A DNA stretch of 35,210 nt, taken from an uncultured Bacilli bacterium (lineage in GTDB: Bacteria; Bacillota_I; Bacilli_A; RF39; UBA660). The position numbers and the translations under genes were made by a program. Under the pieces are notes generated by a model. The model did not search any database. It saw only the letters and a program-made list of their open reading frames with translations, and was not told the DNA's origin. Below, piece after piece: positions 23,603 through 32,759 of this stretch (its first letter is position 1; each line of letters starts with the position of its first letter). The DNA lies in assembly GCA_947629305.1 (NCBI GenBank), contig CANRDD010000005.1:1-35210 (forward strand), in the 5' to 3' direction.

Positions 23603-24193
23603 ATGATAATTACTAATAGAATGGTTAAAACTAATTTATCTAATTATTCTAATAAAAATAATAAAATAAGTAGAGATTTAAAAAATGGTAAATTATTTAA
23701 AATAGTAAAAGGATTATATGAAACTGATCCTAATACTCCAAATTATTTACTCGCGGGATGTATATGTGGACCGTCATATATTTCTTTTGAATACGCTTTA
23801 GCTTCCTATGGTTTAATTCCCGAGAGAGTAGTTACTGTTACTTGTGCAACATTTAAAAAGAAAAAGAAGAAAAAATATAATACTTATTTTGGTTTATATA
23901 CCTATCGGGATGTTCCTCCTAAAGCTTATCCTGAAGAAATCTTATTAAAAAAAGAAAATAATTATTATTATCAAATAGCTTCAGCTGAGAAAGCTTTATG
24001 TGATAAATTATATACTTTATCTCCTTTAAATAATTATTCTAATTTAGAAAAAATGTTATTTAATGATTTAAGAATTGATGAAGAAGGTTTTCAAGAACTA
24101 GATGTTAATAAAATAGAAAAATTAAGTAATTTATATCATTCAACTAATGTTACTCTACTTGCTAAATATATGCGGAGGTTAAAAAATGAATAA
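23603..24193 (+). CDS. abiEi: AbiEi-type antitoxin and repressor (type IV toxin-antitoxin)
   Basis: A 196-residue protein of the AbiEi antitoxin family. The N-terminal helical part (SRDLKNGKLFKIVKGLYET) is the winged-helix-like DNA-binding domain of such proteins. The C-terminal part has YISFEYALASYGLIPERVVTVT, the basic run FKKKKKKKYN, and the conserved SAEKALCDKLYTL, typical of the domain that counters the toxin. In type IV systems the antitoxin does not bind the toxin; it antagonises its effect and represses the operon. The ATG at 23603 has GAGGTGA as Shine-Dalgarno. It overlaps the toxin gene by 8 bases. Confidence 0.88.
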   Translation: MIITNRMVKTNLSNYSNKNNKISRDLKNGKLFKIVKGLYETDPNTPNYLLAGCICGPSYISFEYALASYGLIPERVVTVTCATFKKKKKKKYNTYFGLYTYRDVPPKAYPEEILLKKENNYYYQIASAEKALCDKLYTLSPLNNYSNLEKMLFNDLRIDEEGFQELDVNKIEKLSNLYHSTNVTLLAKYMRRLKNE

Positions 24194-25046
24194 TGTTATT
24201 GAACAAATGTTAAGTTCTTATGAAATAAAGAATCTTAATGATGAAATAAATGCTATAAAAGAAGTAATTCAAGAATTAGTATTATCTGGTTTATCTAGGG
24301 GAGGCTTTTTTAATGAAGCAGCCTTTTATGGAGGAACAGCCTTAAGAATATTTTATAAATTAGATCGTTTCTCAGAAGATTTAGATTTTGCCTTATTTGA
24401 ACCAAATGAAAATTTTGACTTAAGTAAATATTTTGATGATATTCAAGAAGAATTAAATGCTTATGGTTTAAATTTACAAATTGATGCTAAACAAAAACAT
24501 CATAAAACTAATATTTCTTCAGCCTTTTTAAAAGGTGATACTTTAGAACATATTTTAAAGTTTTTTCCTAATGAAGAAAATCATGGATATGATCATATTT
24601 TAAAAAATATTAAAATAAAATTAGAAATAGATATTAATCCTCCTAAAGGAGCATTATATGAAGAACAATATAAATTATTACCAAGTCCTCATCAAATAAT
24701 ATTATATGATAAACCATCTTTATTCGCAGGAAAAGTTCATGCTATCTTATGCCGAGACTGGCAAAATAGAACTAAAGGAAGAGACTTATATGATTATGTT
24801 TATTTTATAGGTAATAAGACAAATATAAATTTAGATTTATTAAGAAATAAATTAATAGCTTCAAAATATATTAATGATAATGATTCTTTTAATATAGATA
24901 TTTTAAAAAAATTATTAAAAAATAAATTTAAAGAAATAAATTATATAGATGCTAAAGAAGATGTTATACCTTTTATAAAAAATAATCAAAATTTAGATTT
25001 ATGGAATAAGGAATTTTTTCTAAAAATAACTGATCAATTAAAGTAA
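24186..25046 (+). CDS. abiEii: AbiEii/AbiGii-type nucleotidyltransferase toxin
   Basis: A 286-residue toxin of the AbiEii/AbiGii (DUF1814) family. The nucleotidyltransferase core is visible as FYGGTALRIFYKLDRFSEDLDF at about 47-68 (in two parts: GGTALR at 49-54 and SEDLDF at 63-68, giving the catalytic Asp pair D65 and D67). Further motifs are KIKLEIDINPP near 150 and GKVHAILCRDWQNRTKGRDLYDYVYF near 185-212 (read as GKVHAILCRDW and TKGRDLYDYVYF), the usual helical motifs III-IV. Related toxins use NTPs and can modify tRNA acceptor ends, blocking translation and phage growth. All key residues are kept, so it should be active. GGAGG lies in the end of the antitoxin gene. Confidence 0.9.
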   Translation: MNNVIEQMLSSYEIKNLNDEINAIKEVIQELVLSGLSRGGFFNEAAFYGGTALRIFYKLDRFSEDLDFALFEPNENFDLSKYFDDIQEELNAYGLNLQIDAKQKHHKTNISSAFLKGDTLEHILKFFPNEENHGYDHILKNIKIKLEIDINPPKGALYEEQYKLLPSPHQIILYDKPSLFAGKVHAILCRDWQNRTKGRDLYDYVYFIGNKTNINLDLLRNKLIASKYINDNDSFNIDILKKLLKNKFKEINYIDAKEDVIPFIKNNQNLDLWNKEFFLKITDQLK

Positions 25047-25067
25047 ACTATCTAAAATAGTAAATTA

Positions 25068-25096
25068 TTTTCTTTTTTAAGAAAATATGGTAAGAT
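25068..25096 (+). promoter_or_regulatory. Possible promoter of the 25126-28382 operon
   Basis: TAAGAT at 25091-25096 preceded by TGG (extended -10), with a poor -35 (TTTTCT) 17 bases upstream. A small inverted repeat, ATTTTCTT / AAGAAAAT at 25067-25086, overlaps it. Confidence 0.4.
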
Positions 25097-25125
25097 ATAA
25101 ATAGATAGTAAGGTTGGGAAGTTAA

Positions 25126-26439
25126 ATGGAAGATAAAGAAATAAAAGAAGATTTTGAAAATTGGCAAGAACCAAGAAAAAAAGCTAAAACTATTATTATT
25201 GTTTTACTTGTTTTAATTATTATAGAAATCTTCTTTTATTTTAGCTATTTTTATTTTTATCAAAATACTTCTTATTTTTTAGATGAAGTTAAAGATGTAT
25301 TAGAAGTAAATATTCATGATGTATTTCAAAAATTAAATATAGAAGAAAATAATGAAGAAAATAATTTAGATATAAAAATGTTTGGTTCTATTAATACTAA
25401 ATATGATGATAATAATATTGCGATTGATTTTAATTATTATAATTCGAAACAAAAATTTATTACTTCAATAGATTTAGATTTAAAACAAAATACGGAAGAA
25501 TTATTCAAAGGAAAAATGCAAGTTCAAGATGATAAAGTCTATTATGATATACCTAGTTTAAGTAAAGATATTTTAAAAAGTAATTTAAAAGAATTAGATG
25601 AATCAGAAAAAGAATTAAATTATAAAGTATTATTATTAACTCATCCTGATGATTTAGAATATTTAATTACAAAATTAATGGAATATCATATAGAAGCTCT
25701 TAAAGAAGCAAATTTAACAACTAAAATTAAAGGAATAAATATAAAAGAATATACGATAGAACTTGGGGCTTTAGAAAAAAATAATGCTCTTAGGGTATTA
25801 AAGAAATATATTGAAAAAGATGAATTATTATCTAAAATAATTCGGAGTTATAATCTTAAAGATTATTATTTTATCCCAACAGGGAAAATAAAAATTAATG
25901 TTAATACTTTAAGTGGAGAAATAATAAGTGTGGATGTTAGTACAAATGAATTAGTCTTTTTAGGAAGAAAAGAAAATGATAAATTTATTATTGAAGATGA
26001 AGATTATAAAACATATATATGGTTTAATAAAGATGGTATAAAAATAGAAGATTATAATTTAGATCAATTAATAGGAAAAATAGAATATGATTATAAAACA
26101 TTTAATTTAGAATATTATGATAATGAAGAAACAGGTAGTTTTAAGATAACTAATGATGAAAATAAAATAGAATTAGTTTTAAATTATAAAGATAATGATA
26201 TAAATATAAAAACAGAATTAAATGGGAATAAAGATTATTTAAAAGGAAATATGCATGTTGAAGGAATAGATAATTATGATGTTGATATTGAATTAAAGAT
26301 GGAAGTAGGAGAGAATTTAATTAGTAGAATAGATGATAATATAGCTAAAGATATAAATACATTAAGTGATAAAGAAATAAATAATTTTTATAATAATATA
26401 TTAGATATATTTGGTATAGATATAGAAGGAGAAATATAA
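25126..26439 (+). CDS. Single-pass membrane protein with large extracytoplasmic domain, unknown function
   Basis: A 437-residue protein: acidic and polar cytoplasmic N terminus (about 21 residues ending in RKKAK), one transmembrane helix at about 22-45, and a large outside domain rich in Asp, Glu, Lys, Asn and Ile with repeated beta-strand patterns such as GKIKINVNTLSGEIISVDV and FNLEYYDNEETGSFKIT. It has no Cys and no enzyme motif that I recognise. The style resembles lipoprotein-like envelope proteins of gut Bacilli that fold as long beta sheets. GGGAAG at 25115-25120 serves as Shine-Dalgarno. It is followed after 2 bases by the acyltransferase gene. Confidence 0.65.
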   Translation: MEDKEIKEDFENWQEPRKKAKTIIIVLLVLIIIEIFFYFSYFYFYQNTSYFLDEVKDVLEVNIHDVFQKLNIEENNEENNLDIKMFGSINTKYDDNNIAIDFNYYNSKQKFITSIDLDLKQNTEELFKGKMQVQDDKVYYDIPSLSKDILKSNLKELDESEKELNYKVLLLTHPDDLEYLITKLMEYHIEALKEANLTTKIKGINIKEYTIELGALEKNNALRVLKKYIEKDELLSKIIRSYNLKDYYFIPTGKIKINVNTLSGEIISVDVSTNELVFLGRKENDKFIIEDEDYKTYIWFNKDGIKIEDYNLDQLIGKIEYDYKTFNLEYYDNEETGSFKITNDENKIELVLNYKDNDINIKTELNGNKDYLKGNMHVEGIDNYDVDIELKMEVGENLISRIDDNIAKDINTLSDKEINNFYNNILDIFGIDIEGEI

Positions 26440-26441
26440 GA

Positions 26442-27485
26442 ATGAAAGATAAGAAAATAACCACTATTCAGTTATGGAAATTTTTACTTGTTATAGGGAT
26501 AATTATAGGAAATGTTAATAATATTGTTTGGAAGAATTCAGGGCAAAAATTAATCTTTACAGGTTCTTTCTTTATATCCTTTTTTATGTTTATATCTGGT
26601 TATTATTTAGTTAAACATTATAAAGAAAATAAAAGTAAAAGTAATCCTAGTCTTAATGCTTGGAGGTATGCTTTAAGTCGTTTTAGCTATATTTATCCTG
26701 CTCTTTTAGGAGGTACTTTATTTGTCTTTATTATTAAAAATATTACTTTAGGTACATCTATTATAGATACAGGTAAATATTTTATGAATTCTATCTGGGA
26801 ATTTATTGGCTTAGGTAGTTTAGGTTTATCTCTTAATTTATGGAATGAACCTCTTTGGTATTTATCAGCTTTAATTATAGCTAGTTTAATTCTTTATTAT
26901 ATCTTAAATAAAAATGAAGATTTATTTGTAGGTATATTAGCTCCAGTTATAATAATATTATCTATTTATTTAATAAATATATTTGGTAGTAGTACTTTTC
27001 CTTTTAATTTAATTAGAATTATATCTGGTTTATCTATGGGAATGTTACTTTATTATTTAACTGAATATTTTCAAAAGAAAAAATTTAATGAAACATTAAC
27101 AATGATCTTTAGTATTTTACATATATTACTTGCTATGTTTTTAATATATACAGCTTATAAAGGAATTATTTGGAGTGAAGATACTCATGCTTTATTTATC
27201 TTTATCTTTTGTTTAATTTTACTTGTTAATAAAGATTATGTTGGAGCTTTATATAATGATAGTAAAATATGTGAACTTTTAGGAAGACTAGCTTTATATA
27301 TGTTTAGTTGTCATCTTGGTTTTATTTACTTTTTAAATTGGGCTTTTCCTAAGATGGATTATTCAGCTAGTATAATATTTAATATTTTATTTACTTTATG
27401 TTGGGCTTTTATTATGTTATATTTTGATGATTATGTTATTAAACCTATTTTTAAGAAAAAAGAATTTAAAAAGAATATTAAATAA
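26442..27485 (+). CDS. Acyltransferase-3 (OafA/YrhL-like) family membrane protein lacking the usual N-terminal His
   Basis: A 347-residue protein with about ten transmembrane segments. Family traits are the N-terminal LWKFLLVIGIIIGNVNNI, FISFFMFISGYYLVKHY, RYALSRFSYIYPALLGG (the R-x(n)-RixPly motif), EPLWYLSALIIASLILYY and a final segment with KICELLGRLALYMFSCHLGF. Members O-acetylate surface sugars or peptidoglycan. The first helix normally has a conserved catalytic His (in a VxxxH pattern); here that position reads GNVNN, so either the reaction differs or the protein is not an acyltransferase. Its place in an operon with an extracytoplasmic protein fits an envelope role. Confidence 0.75.
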   Translation: MKDKKITTIQLWKFLLVIGIIIGNVNNIVWKNSGQKLIFTGSFFISFFMFISGYYLVKHYKENKSKSNPSLNAWRYALSRFSYIYPALLGGTLFVFIIKNITLGTSIIDTGKYFMNSIWEFIGLGSLGLSLNLWNEPLWYLSALIIASLILYYILNKNEDLFVGILAPVIIILSIYLINIFGSSTFPFNLIRIISGLSMGMLLYYLTEYFQKKKFNETLTMIFSILHILLAMFLIYTAYKGIIWSEDTHALFIFIFCLILLVNKDYVGALYNDSKICELLGRLALYMFSCHLGFIYFLNWAFPKMDYSASIIFNILFTLCWAFIMLYFDDYVIKPIFKKKEFKKNIK

Positions 27486-27503
27486 ATAAAGGAGTAGTAA
27501 AAA

Positions 27504-28382
27504 ATGGATGATAAATTAAATAAAATGCTTAGTGATTATTTAGATAATCTTGATTTTGATGATATGAATGAATTAAATGATAAATTAGAAAAATTTTTAA
27601 GTGAAGTTGAAAATGGAGAACATGAAAGAACACCTTTAGATGATGCTCGTGATTTACTTAAAAAAGCTCAAGAAACTGATTCTATGGCTAAAGCAGCGAA
27701 GTATGCTATGGAAGCCTATAAGGTATGTCCTGATTTGCTTGAACCTTTATTATTTTGTGTTAAGGTAGAAGAAGATCCTTTAAAAAAACATGAATTATTA
27801 GATAAAGGATTAGAAAATGAAAAAAAGAGATTAGAAAAAGAAAACTATTTTACAAAAAATAGAGTAGGTCATTTTTATCAATTATTTGATACAAGATCTT
27901 ATATTGATGGCTTAAACTTAAAAGCTCAATTATTAGCTTATGATGGTAAATTTAAACAAGCTATGAATGTTTGTAAAGAAATTATACGTTTAAATAAAAA
28001 TGATAACACAGGGGCAAGATATATACTCATGGCTATCTATGCTTGTTTAGAAGAAGAAAAAGAAATGCTAAAATTATATGAAAAATATCCTGAAGAATGT
28101 TTAGAAATGTTATTTCCTTTCTTTGCTCTTTATTATAAATTAGGAGATGAAAAAAAGGCCAAAGAATATTTAGAAAGAATAAATAAAGCTAATCCTCATT
28201 TTCTTGAATATTATAAAGATACAATTGAAGAAGATGATAATATTCCAGAGGGATGTTATGCTAGAGGATATGCATCTGAAGTATTAATGTATTTTGATTA
28301 TTATGATTTTTTAACAGATACAATGCCTTATTTAAGTTATTTTATTTTAAAAAATAGTAAAAAAAATAAAGTTAAAGTTTAG
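27504..28382 (+). CDS. TPR-like cytoplasmic protein (ST7-like repeats)
   Basis: A 292-residue soluble, acidic protein. The N terminus is a charged helical or coiled stretch (about 1-40). TPR-like helix pairs follow: AAKYAMEAYKVCPDLLEPLL, the block RSYIDGLNLKAQLLAYDGKF, then NVCKEIIRLNKNDNTGARYI, and FALYYKLGDEKKAKEYLERI. The LNKNDNTGARY motif is shared with bacterial TPR proteins related to the ST7 family. It most likely mediates protein contacts; no enzyme motif is visible. GGAG at 27491-27494 precedes the ATG. It ends the three-gene run and is followed by a terminator. Confidence 0.75.
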   Translation: MDDKLNKMLSDYLDNLDFDDMNELNDKLEKFLSEVENGEHERTPLDDARDLLKKAQETDSMAKAAKYAMEAYKVCPDLLEPLLFCVKVEEDPLKKHELLDKGLENEKKRLEKENYFTKNRVGHFYQLFDTRSYIDGLNLKAQLLAYDGKFKQAMNVCKEIIRLNKNDNTGARYILMAIYACLEEEKEMLKLYEKYPEECLEMLFPFFALYYKLGDEKKAKEYLERINKANPHFLEYYKDTIEEDDNIPEGCYARGYASEVLMYFDYYDFLTDTMPYLSYFILKNSKKNKVKV

Positions 28383-28390
28383 TTAAAGAA

Positions 28391-28414
28391 GAGATAGATA
28401 AATCTATCTTTTTA
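28391..28414 (+). terminator. Rho-independent terminator after the TPR gene
   Basis: AGATAGA at 28392-28398 and TCTATCT at 28403-28409 form a perfect 7-bp stem with a TAAA loop, followed by five T. Confidence 0.8.
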
Positions 28415-28430
28415 TATATAAATTTTTATA

Positions 28431-28459
28431 TTTATATATTTTAATTAAAATGCTATAAT
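28431..28459 (+). promoter_or_regulatory. Extended -10 promoter of the activase/dehydratase gene
   Basis: TGCTATAAT with the -10 hexamer at 28454-28459 is an excellent extended -10. The -35 position 17 bases upstream is only TTTATA. The predicted start point near 28466 lies between the two candidate start codons (28460 and 28478), which supports the second. Confidence 0.7.
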
Positions 28460-28477
28460 ATGATATGTGAAGTTGAA

Positions 28478-31400
28478 ATGAAAAATTATAAAATTGGTAT
28501 TGATATAGGATCAACAACGGTTAAAGTTGTTATAATGGATAATAAATATAATATATTATACAAAGCTTATAAAAGACATTTATCTAATACAAAAAAGACT
28601 ATTATCGATTTATTACAAAATGGTTTAAAAGAAGTTGGGGATGGTAACTTTTCTTTTGTTTTTACAGGAAGTGGGGCTATATCTCTTGCTACTTATTTAA
28701 ATTTACCATTTGTTCAAGAAGTTATAGCTTGTAAAAATGCTATTTATAAATATAATCCTGATGTTAATGTGGCAATTGAACTTGGTGGAGAAGATGCTAA
28801 AATTATTTATTTTGATCAAACAATTGAAGAACGAATGAATGGTTCATGTGCAGGAGGAACTGGTTCATTTTTAGATCAAATGGCCATATTATTAAATACA
28901 ACGACAGAAGGTTTAAATGATTTAGCTTTAAAAGGAGAAGTTATTTATCCCATTGCATCTAGGTGTGGTGTATTTGCGAAAACTGATATTCAACCTTTAT
29001 TAAATGAAGGAGTTAAAAAAGAGGATATTGCTTTATCAATAATGCAAGCTGTAGTTAATCAAACTATAAGTGGTTTAGCTTGTGGTAAACCTATCAAAGG
29101 AAAAGTTATTTTTTTAGGTGGACCTTTAAATTATTTAAGTGCTTTAAAATTACGTTTTATAAAAACACTTAATTTAAAAGATGATGAAATTATAACAAGT
29201 CAAGATGCTAATTTATTTGTTTGTCTTGGGGCTATATTAGATAAAAGTAAAAGAAAATATTATCATAATGAAGAAGTTCAAGTAATAATTAATAAAATAA
29301 AATGTTTTAAAGAAGAATCAACTAATGATTTAGAACCTTTATTTAAAAATGAAGAAGATTATAAGAAGTTTTTAATAAGACATAGTAAATATCAAGTTAA
29401 AAAAAGGGATTTAGCTACATATAAAGGAGATGCTTTTTTAGGAATAGATGCTGGTTCAACCACGGCTAAATTAGTTTTAATTGATAATGAAGGTAATTTA
29501 TTATATAGTGATTATCAAAGTAATAAAGGAACTCCTTTTGATACAGTAAAAGAAATGTTAAAAAATTTATATCATGTTTTACCAAATAATGTTTTAATTA
29601 GAAATTCTGGTTCTACTGGATATGGTGAAAAATTAATTAAAACTGCTTTTAATTTAGATATATCAGAAGTAGAAACAATAGCTCATTTTGAAGCAACTAA
29701 TTATTTTTTAAATGGGGTAGAAAGTATCATTGATATTGGTGGTCAAGATATGAAGTATATACGTATTAAAGATGGTGCAGTTAATAGTATTATGCTCAAT
29801 GAAGCTTGTTCATCTGGATGTGGTTCTTTTATTGAAACACTAGCTAAATCATTAAATATGACTGTTGATGATTTTGTTCGTTTAGCGGTTACTTCTAAAC
29901 ATCCTTTAGATTTAGGATCAAGATGTACCGTCTTTATGAACTCCAAAATTAAACAAACGCAAAAAGAAGGAAAACCAATTGAAGATATTTATGCTGGACT
30001 TGCTTATTCAGTTATTAAAAATGCTATTACTAAAGTAATGAAAATAAGAGATACAAGTACAATTGGTTCTAAAATTGTTGTCCAAGGAGGAACATTTTTA
30101 AATGATGCTGTTTTAAGAGCATTTGAAATAATTATAGGTAAAGAAGTTATAAGACCAGATATTGCGGGTTTAATGGCGGCTTATGGCATGGCTTTACTTT
30201 CTTTAGATAATTATAATCATTATGAAAATAAAGATGTTTTAAGTTCTCTTTTAACCTTAGAACAAATTCATAATTTAAAAACAAAAACAAGTCATACTAG
30301 ATGTCAAGGTTGTGAAAATCATTGTGCTTTAACGATAAATACTTTTGATAAAAAAGTATTTATCTCGGGTAATAGATGTGAAAGAGGCAGTGGTAATAAT
30401 GGTAGTTTTAATACCCTACCTAATATGTATAAATGGAAATATGATCGTTTATTTTCTTATGAACCTCTTTCACATCCTACCAGAGGAGAAATAGGTATTC
30501 CTCGGGTTTTAAATATGTATGAAAATTATCCTTTATGGTTTACTATTTTTACAGAACTAGGTTTTAAAGTCGTTATAAGTGATCATTCTAGCCGAGCTTT
30601 ATATGAATCAGGAATTGAATCAATTACAAGTGAATCAGTATGTTATCCAGCTAAACTTGTTCATGGTCATATTAAAAATTTATTAAATAAAGGAATTAAA
30701 ACTATCTTTTATCCTTGTTTAAAATATGAAAGAGATAAATTTAAAACATCAGATAATCATTATAATTGTCCTATTGTTCAAAGTTATTCTGAAGTAATTA
30801 AAATGAATATGGATGATTTAGAAAAAAATAATATAAAATATATTAATCCTTTTTTACCTATTGAAGAAGATAAATTATATCAAAGATTTTTAGAATTACC
30901 AGAATTTAAAGAATATAAATTTACGAAAGAAGAATTAAAATTAGCAATTCATAAAGGTTTTGAAGAATTAAATAAATTTAAAGAAGATGTTCGGAAAAAA
31001 GGAGAAGAATTTATTAATTATATAAATGAACATAATGAAAAAGGTATTGTTTTAGCTGGAAGACCATATCATTTAGATAAAGAAGTTAATCATGGTATTG
31101 ATACGATGATTAATAGTTTAGGTTTAGCTGTTTTAACGGAAGATTCTATTTGTCATTTAAGTAAAATTAATTCTAAATTAAGAGTAGTTGATCAATGGTC
31201 TTATCATTCAAGGATATTTAATGCCGCGGATGTTGTTTGTCAACATGATAATTTAGAATTAGTGGAACTTAATTCTTTTGGATGTGGTTTAGATGCTATC
31301 ATAACTGATCAAACAGAAGAAATATTAAAAGCTAATAATCGTTTATATACCACGATTAAAATTGATGAAATTAATAATTTAGGCGCAGTTAAAATTAGAA

Positions 31401-32689
31401 TTAGATCTTTAATAGCTTCAATGAATAAAAGAAATAATAATATTCAAGATTATAAAACATATAATTATCAAAAGAAATATTTTCAAAAAGAAGATCAAAA
31501 GAAAACAATTCTATTTCCTGATATGTCCCCGAATCATATGCCTATATTTGAAAGTTTATTAAATAGTGAAGGATATAAAGCAGTATATTTAAGAGAAATA
31601 AATGAAGCTATGGTTGATGTTGGTTTAAAATATGTTAATAATGATGCTTGTTATCCAGCCATAATTGTTATAGGTCAATTAATAACAGCTTTAAAAAGTG
31701 GAAAATATGATTTAGATCAAACATCAGTTATGATAACCCAAACAGGGGGAGGATGTCGGGCTACAAATTATATAGGATTATTAAGAAAAGCTTTAAAAGA
31801 TGCTGGTTTAGAAAAAGTTCATATTTTATCTTTAAATGTTTCTGGTTTAGAAAAAGAACAAGCTTTTAAAATTAGTTTATCTTTTCTTAATAAAGCTGTG
31901 CAAGCTGTTGTTTATGGTGATTTATTAGCTAAATTATTGTATGCAACAAGACCATATGAAATAAAGAAAGGCTCTAGTCAAAAACTTTATGATCGTTTAT
32001 TAAAAATGGTATGTGAATCTGTTAAAAATGGTAATTTTAATGAATATAAAAAGAATATTCAATATATAGTTGATAGTTTTAATAATATTAAGGTTAATTT
32101 AGTTAATAAACCTAAAGTGGGAATAGTTGGAGAAATACTTGTTAAATATCATGAATTTGCTAATGATAATTTAATTTTAAAATTAGAAGATGAAGGTGCT
32201 GAAGTTTTTTTACCAGATTTAATGGGATTTTTAAAATACTGTTGTTATAATAGTGTTATTAATGAAAAATTATTAAAAAGTAAAAAAACAACCGCGGTAT
32301 TTAATAAATTAACTTTAGATATATTAGATAAATTTGAAAAACCGGTTAAAAAAGCTTTAGAAAATACGCGTTTTAGAAAACCAACAGATATATATGAATT
32401 AGCAGAAAATGTTAATGGTATCTTATCAACAGGTAATCAAACAGGAGAAGGTTGGTTTTTAACAGCTGAGATGGTTGAACTTATTAAAGAAGATGTATCA
32501 AATATTGTTTGTGTTCAACCATTTGCTTGTTTACCAAATCATATTGTGGGTAAAAGTGTTATTAAAAAAGTTAAAGAACTTTATCCAGATGCTAATATTG
32601 TGGCTATTGATTATGATCCAGGAGCTAGTCATACTAATCAAATAAATAGAATTAAACTAATGCTTTCGGTAGCTAAAGATAAGATTTAA
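28478..32689 (+). CDS. Giant acyl-CoA dehydratase activase/2-hydroxyacyl-CoA dehydratase-type Fe-S protein
   Basis: A 1403-residue cytosolic protein with tandem BadF/BadG/BcrA/BcrD-type ATPase domains. The first starts YKIGIDIGSTTVKVV and has Cys124 in GSCAGGTGSF and Cys163 in ASRCGVFAK. The second starts GIDAGSTTAKLV at about 322 and has Cys444/Cys448 in ACSSGCGSF and Cys483 in GSRCTVF. In single-domain activators such pairs hold a [4Fe-4S] cluster between two subunits; here two domains in one chain could form it internally. Cys609, Cys612, Cys616 and Cys634 make an extra cysteine cluster. A DUF2229-like region with ESVCYPAKLVHGH and a C-terminal HgdB/D-like part (NNDACYPAIIVIGQ, TQTGGGCRATNYIG) follow. 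Family members are widespread in anaerobes but their substrate is unknown. No separate dehydratase genes are nearby. ATG 28478 gives the canonical start. Confidence 0.9.
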   Translation: MKNYKIGIDIGSTTVKVVIMDNKYNILYKAYKRHLSNTKKTIIDLLQNGLKEVGDGNFSFVFTGSGAISLATYLNLPFVQEVIACKNAIYKYNPDVNVAIELGGEDAKIIYFDQTIEERMNGSCAGGTGSFLDQMAILLNTTTEGLNDLALKGEVIYPIASRCGVFAKTDIQPLLNEGVKKEDIALSIMQAVVNQTISGLACGKPIKGKVIFLGGPLNYLSALKLRFIKTLNLKDDEIITSQDANLFVCLGAILDKSKRKYYHNEEVQVIINKIKCFKEESTNDLEPLFKNEEDYKKFLIRHSKYQVKKRDLATYKGDAFLGIDAGSTTAKLVLIDNEGNLLYSDYQSNKGTPFDTVKEMLKNLYHVLPNNVLIRNSGSTGYGEKLIKTAFNLDISEVETIAHFEATNYFLNGVESIIDIGGQDMKYIRIKDGAVNSIMLNEACSSGCGSFIETLAKSLNMTVDDFVRLAVTSKHPLDLGSRCTVFMNSKIKQTQKEGKPIEDIYAGLAYSVIKNAITKVMKIRDTSTIGSKIVVQGGTFLNDAVLRAFEIIIGKEVIRPDIAGLMAAYGMALLSLDNYNHYENKDVLSSLLTLEQIHNLKTKTSHTRCQGCENHCALTINTFDKKVFISGNRCERGSGNNGSFNTLPNMYKWKYDRLFSYEPLSHPTRGEIGIPRVLNMYENYPLWFTIFTELGFKVVISDHSSRALYESGIESITSESVCYPAKLVHGHIKNLLNKGIKTIFYPCLKYERDKFKTSDNHYNCPIVQSYSEVIKMNMDDLEKNNIKYINPFLPIEEDKLYQRFLELPEFKEYKFTKEELKLAIHKGFEELNKFKEDVRKKGEEFINYINEHNEKGIVLAGRPYHLDKEVNHGIDTMINSLGLAVLTEDSICHLSKINSKLRVVDQWSYHSRIFNAADVVCQHDNLELVELNSFGCGLDAIITDQTEEILKANNRLYTTIKIDEINNLGAVKIRIRSLIASMNKRNNNIQDYKTYNYQKKYFQKEDQKKTILFPDMSPNHMPIFESLLNSEGYKAVYLREINEAMVDVGLKYVNNDACYPAIIVIGQLITALKSGKYDLDQTSVMITQTGGGCRATNYIGLLRKALKDAGLEKVHILSLNVSGLEKEQAFKISLSFLNKAVQAVVYGDLLAKLLYATRPYEIKKGSSQKLYDRLLKMVCESVKNGNFNEYKKNIQYIVDSFNNIKVNLVNKPKVGIVGEILVKYHEFANDNLILKLEDEGAEVFLPDLMGFLKYCCYNSVINEKLLKSKKTTAVFNKLTLDILDKFEKPVKKALENTRFRKPTDIYELAENVNGILSTGNQTGEGWFLTAEMVELIKEDVSNIVCVQPFACLPNHIVGKSVIKKVKELYPDANIVAIDYDPGASHTNQINRIKLMLSVAKDKI

Positions 32690-32724
32690 TAAAAAATTAA
32701 TTAAGGAAAAATAATTAATAATTA

Positions 32725-32753
32725 TTGATTATAAAACATATATTTGTTATAAT
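32725..32753 (+). promoter_or_regulatory. Promoter of the rpsF-ssb-rpsR operon
   Basis: TTGATT at 32725-32730, a 17-base spacer and TATAAT at 32748-32753. The predicted start point is near 32760, giving a leader of about 70 bases before rpsF. Confidence 0.88.
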
Positions 32754-32759
32754 AACTAG

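Noticed and set aside
25067-25086. Inverted repeat ATTTTCTT/AAGAAAAT as terminator of the AbiE operon
   Set aside because: AT-only apart from one pair and not followed by a T run; in such AT-rich DNA it can arise by chance. Kept only as a note with the weak promoter.
32710-32726. Palindromic AATAATTAATAATTATT upstream of the rpsF promoter
   Set aside because: Pure A/T sequence; too easily formed by chance to be called an operator.
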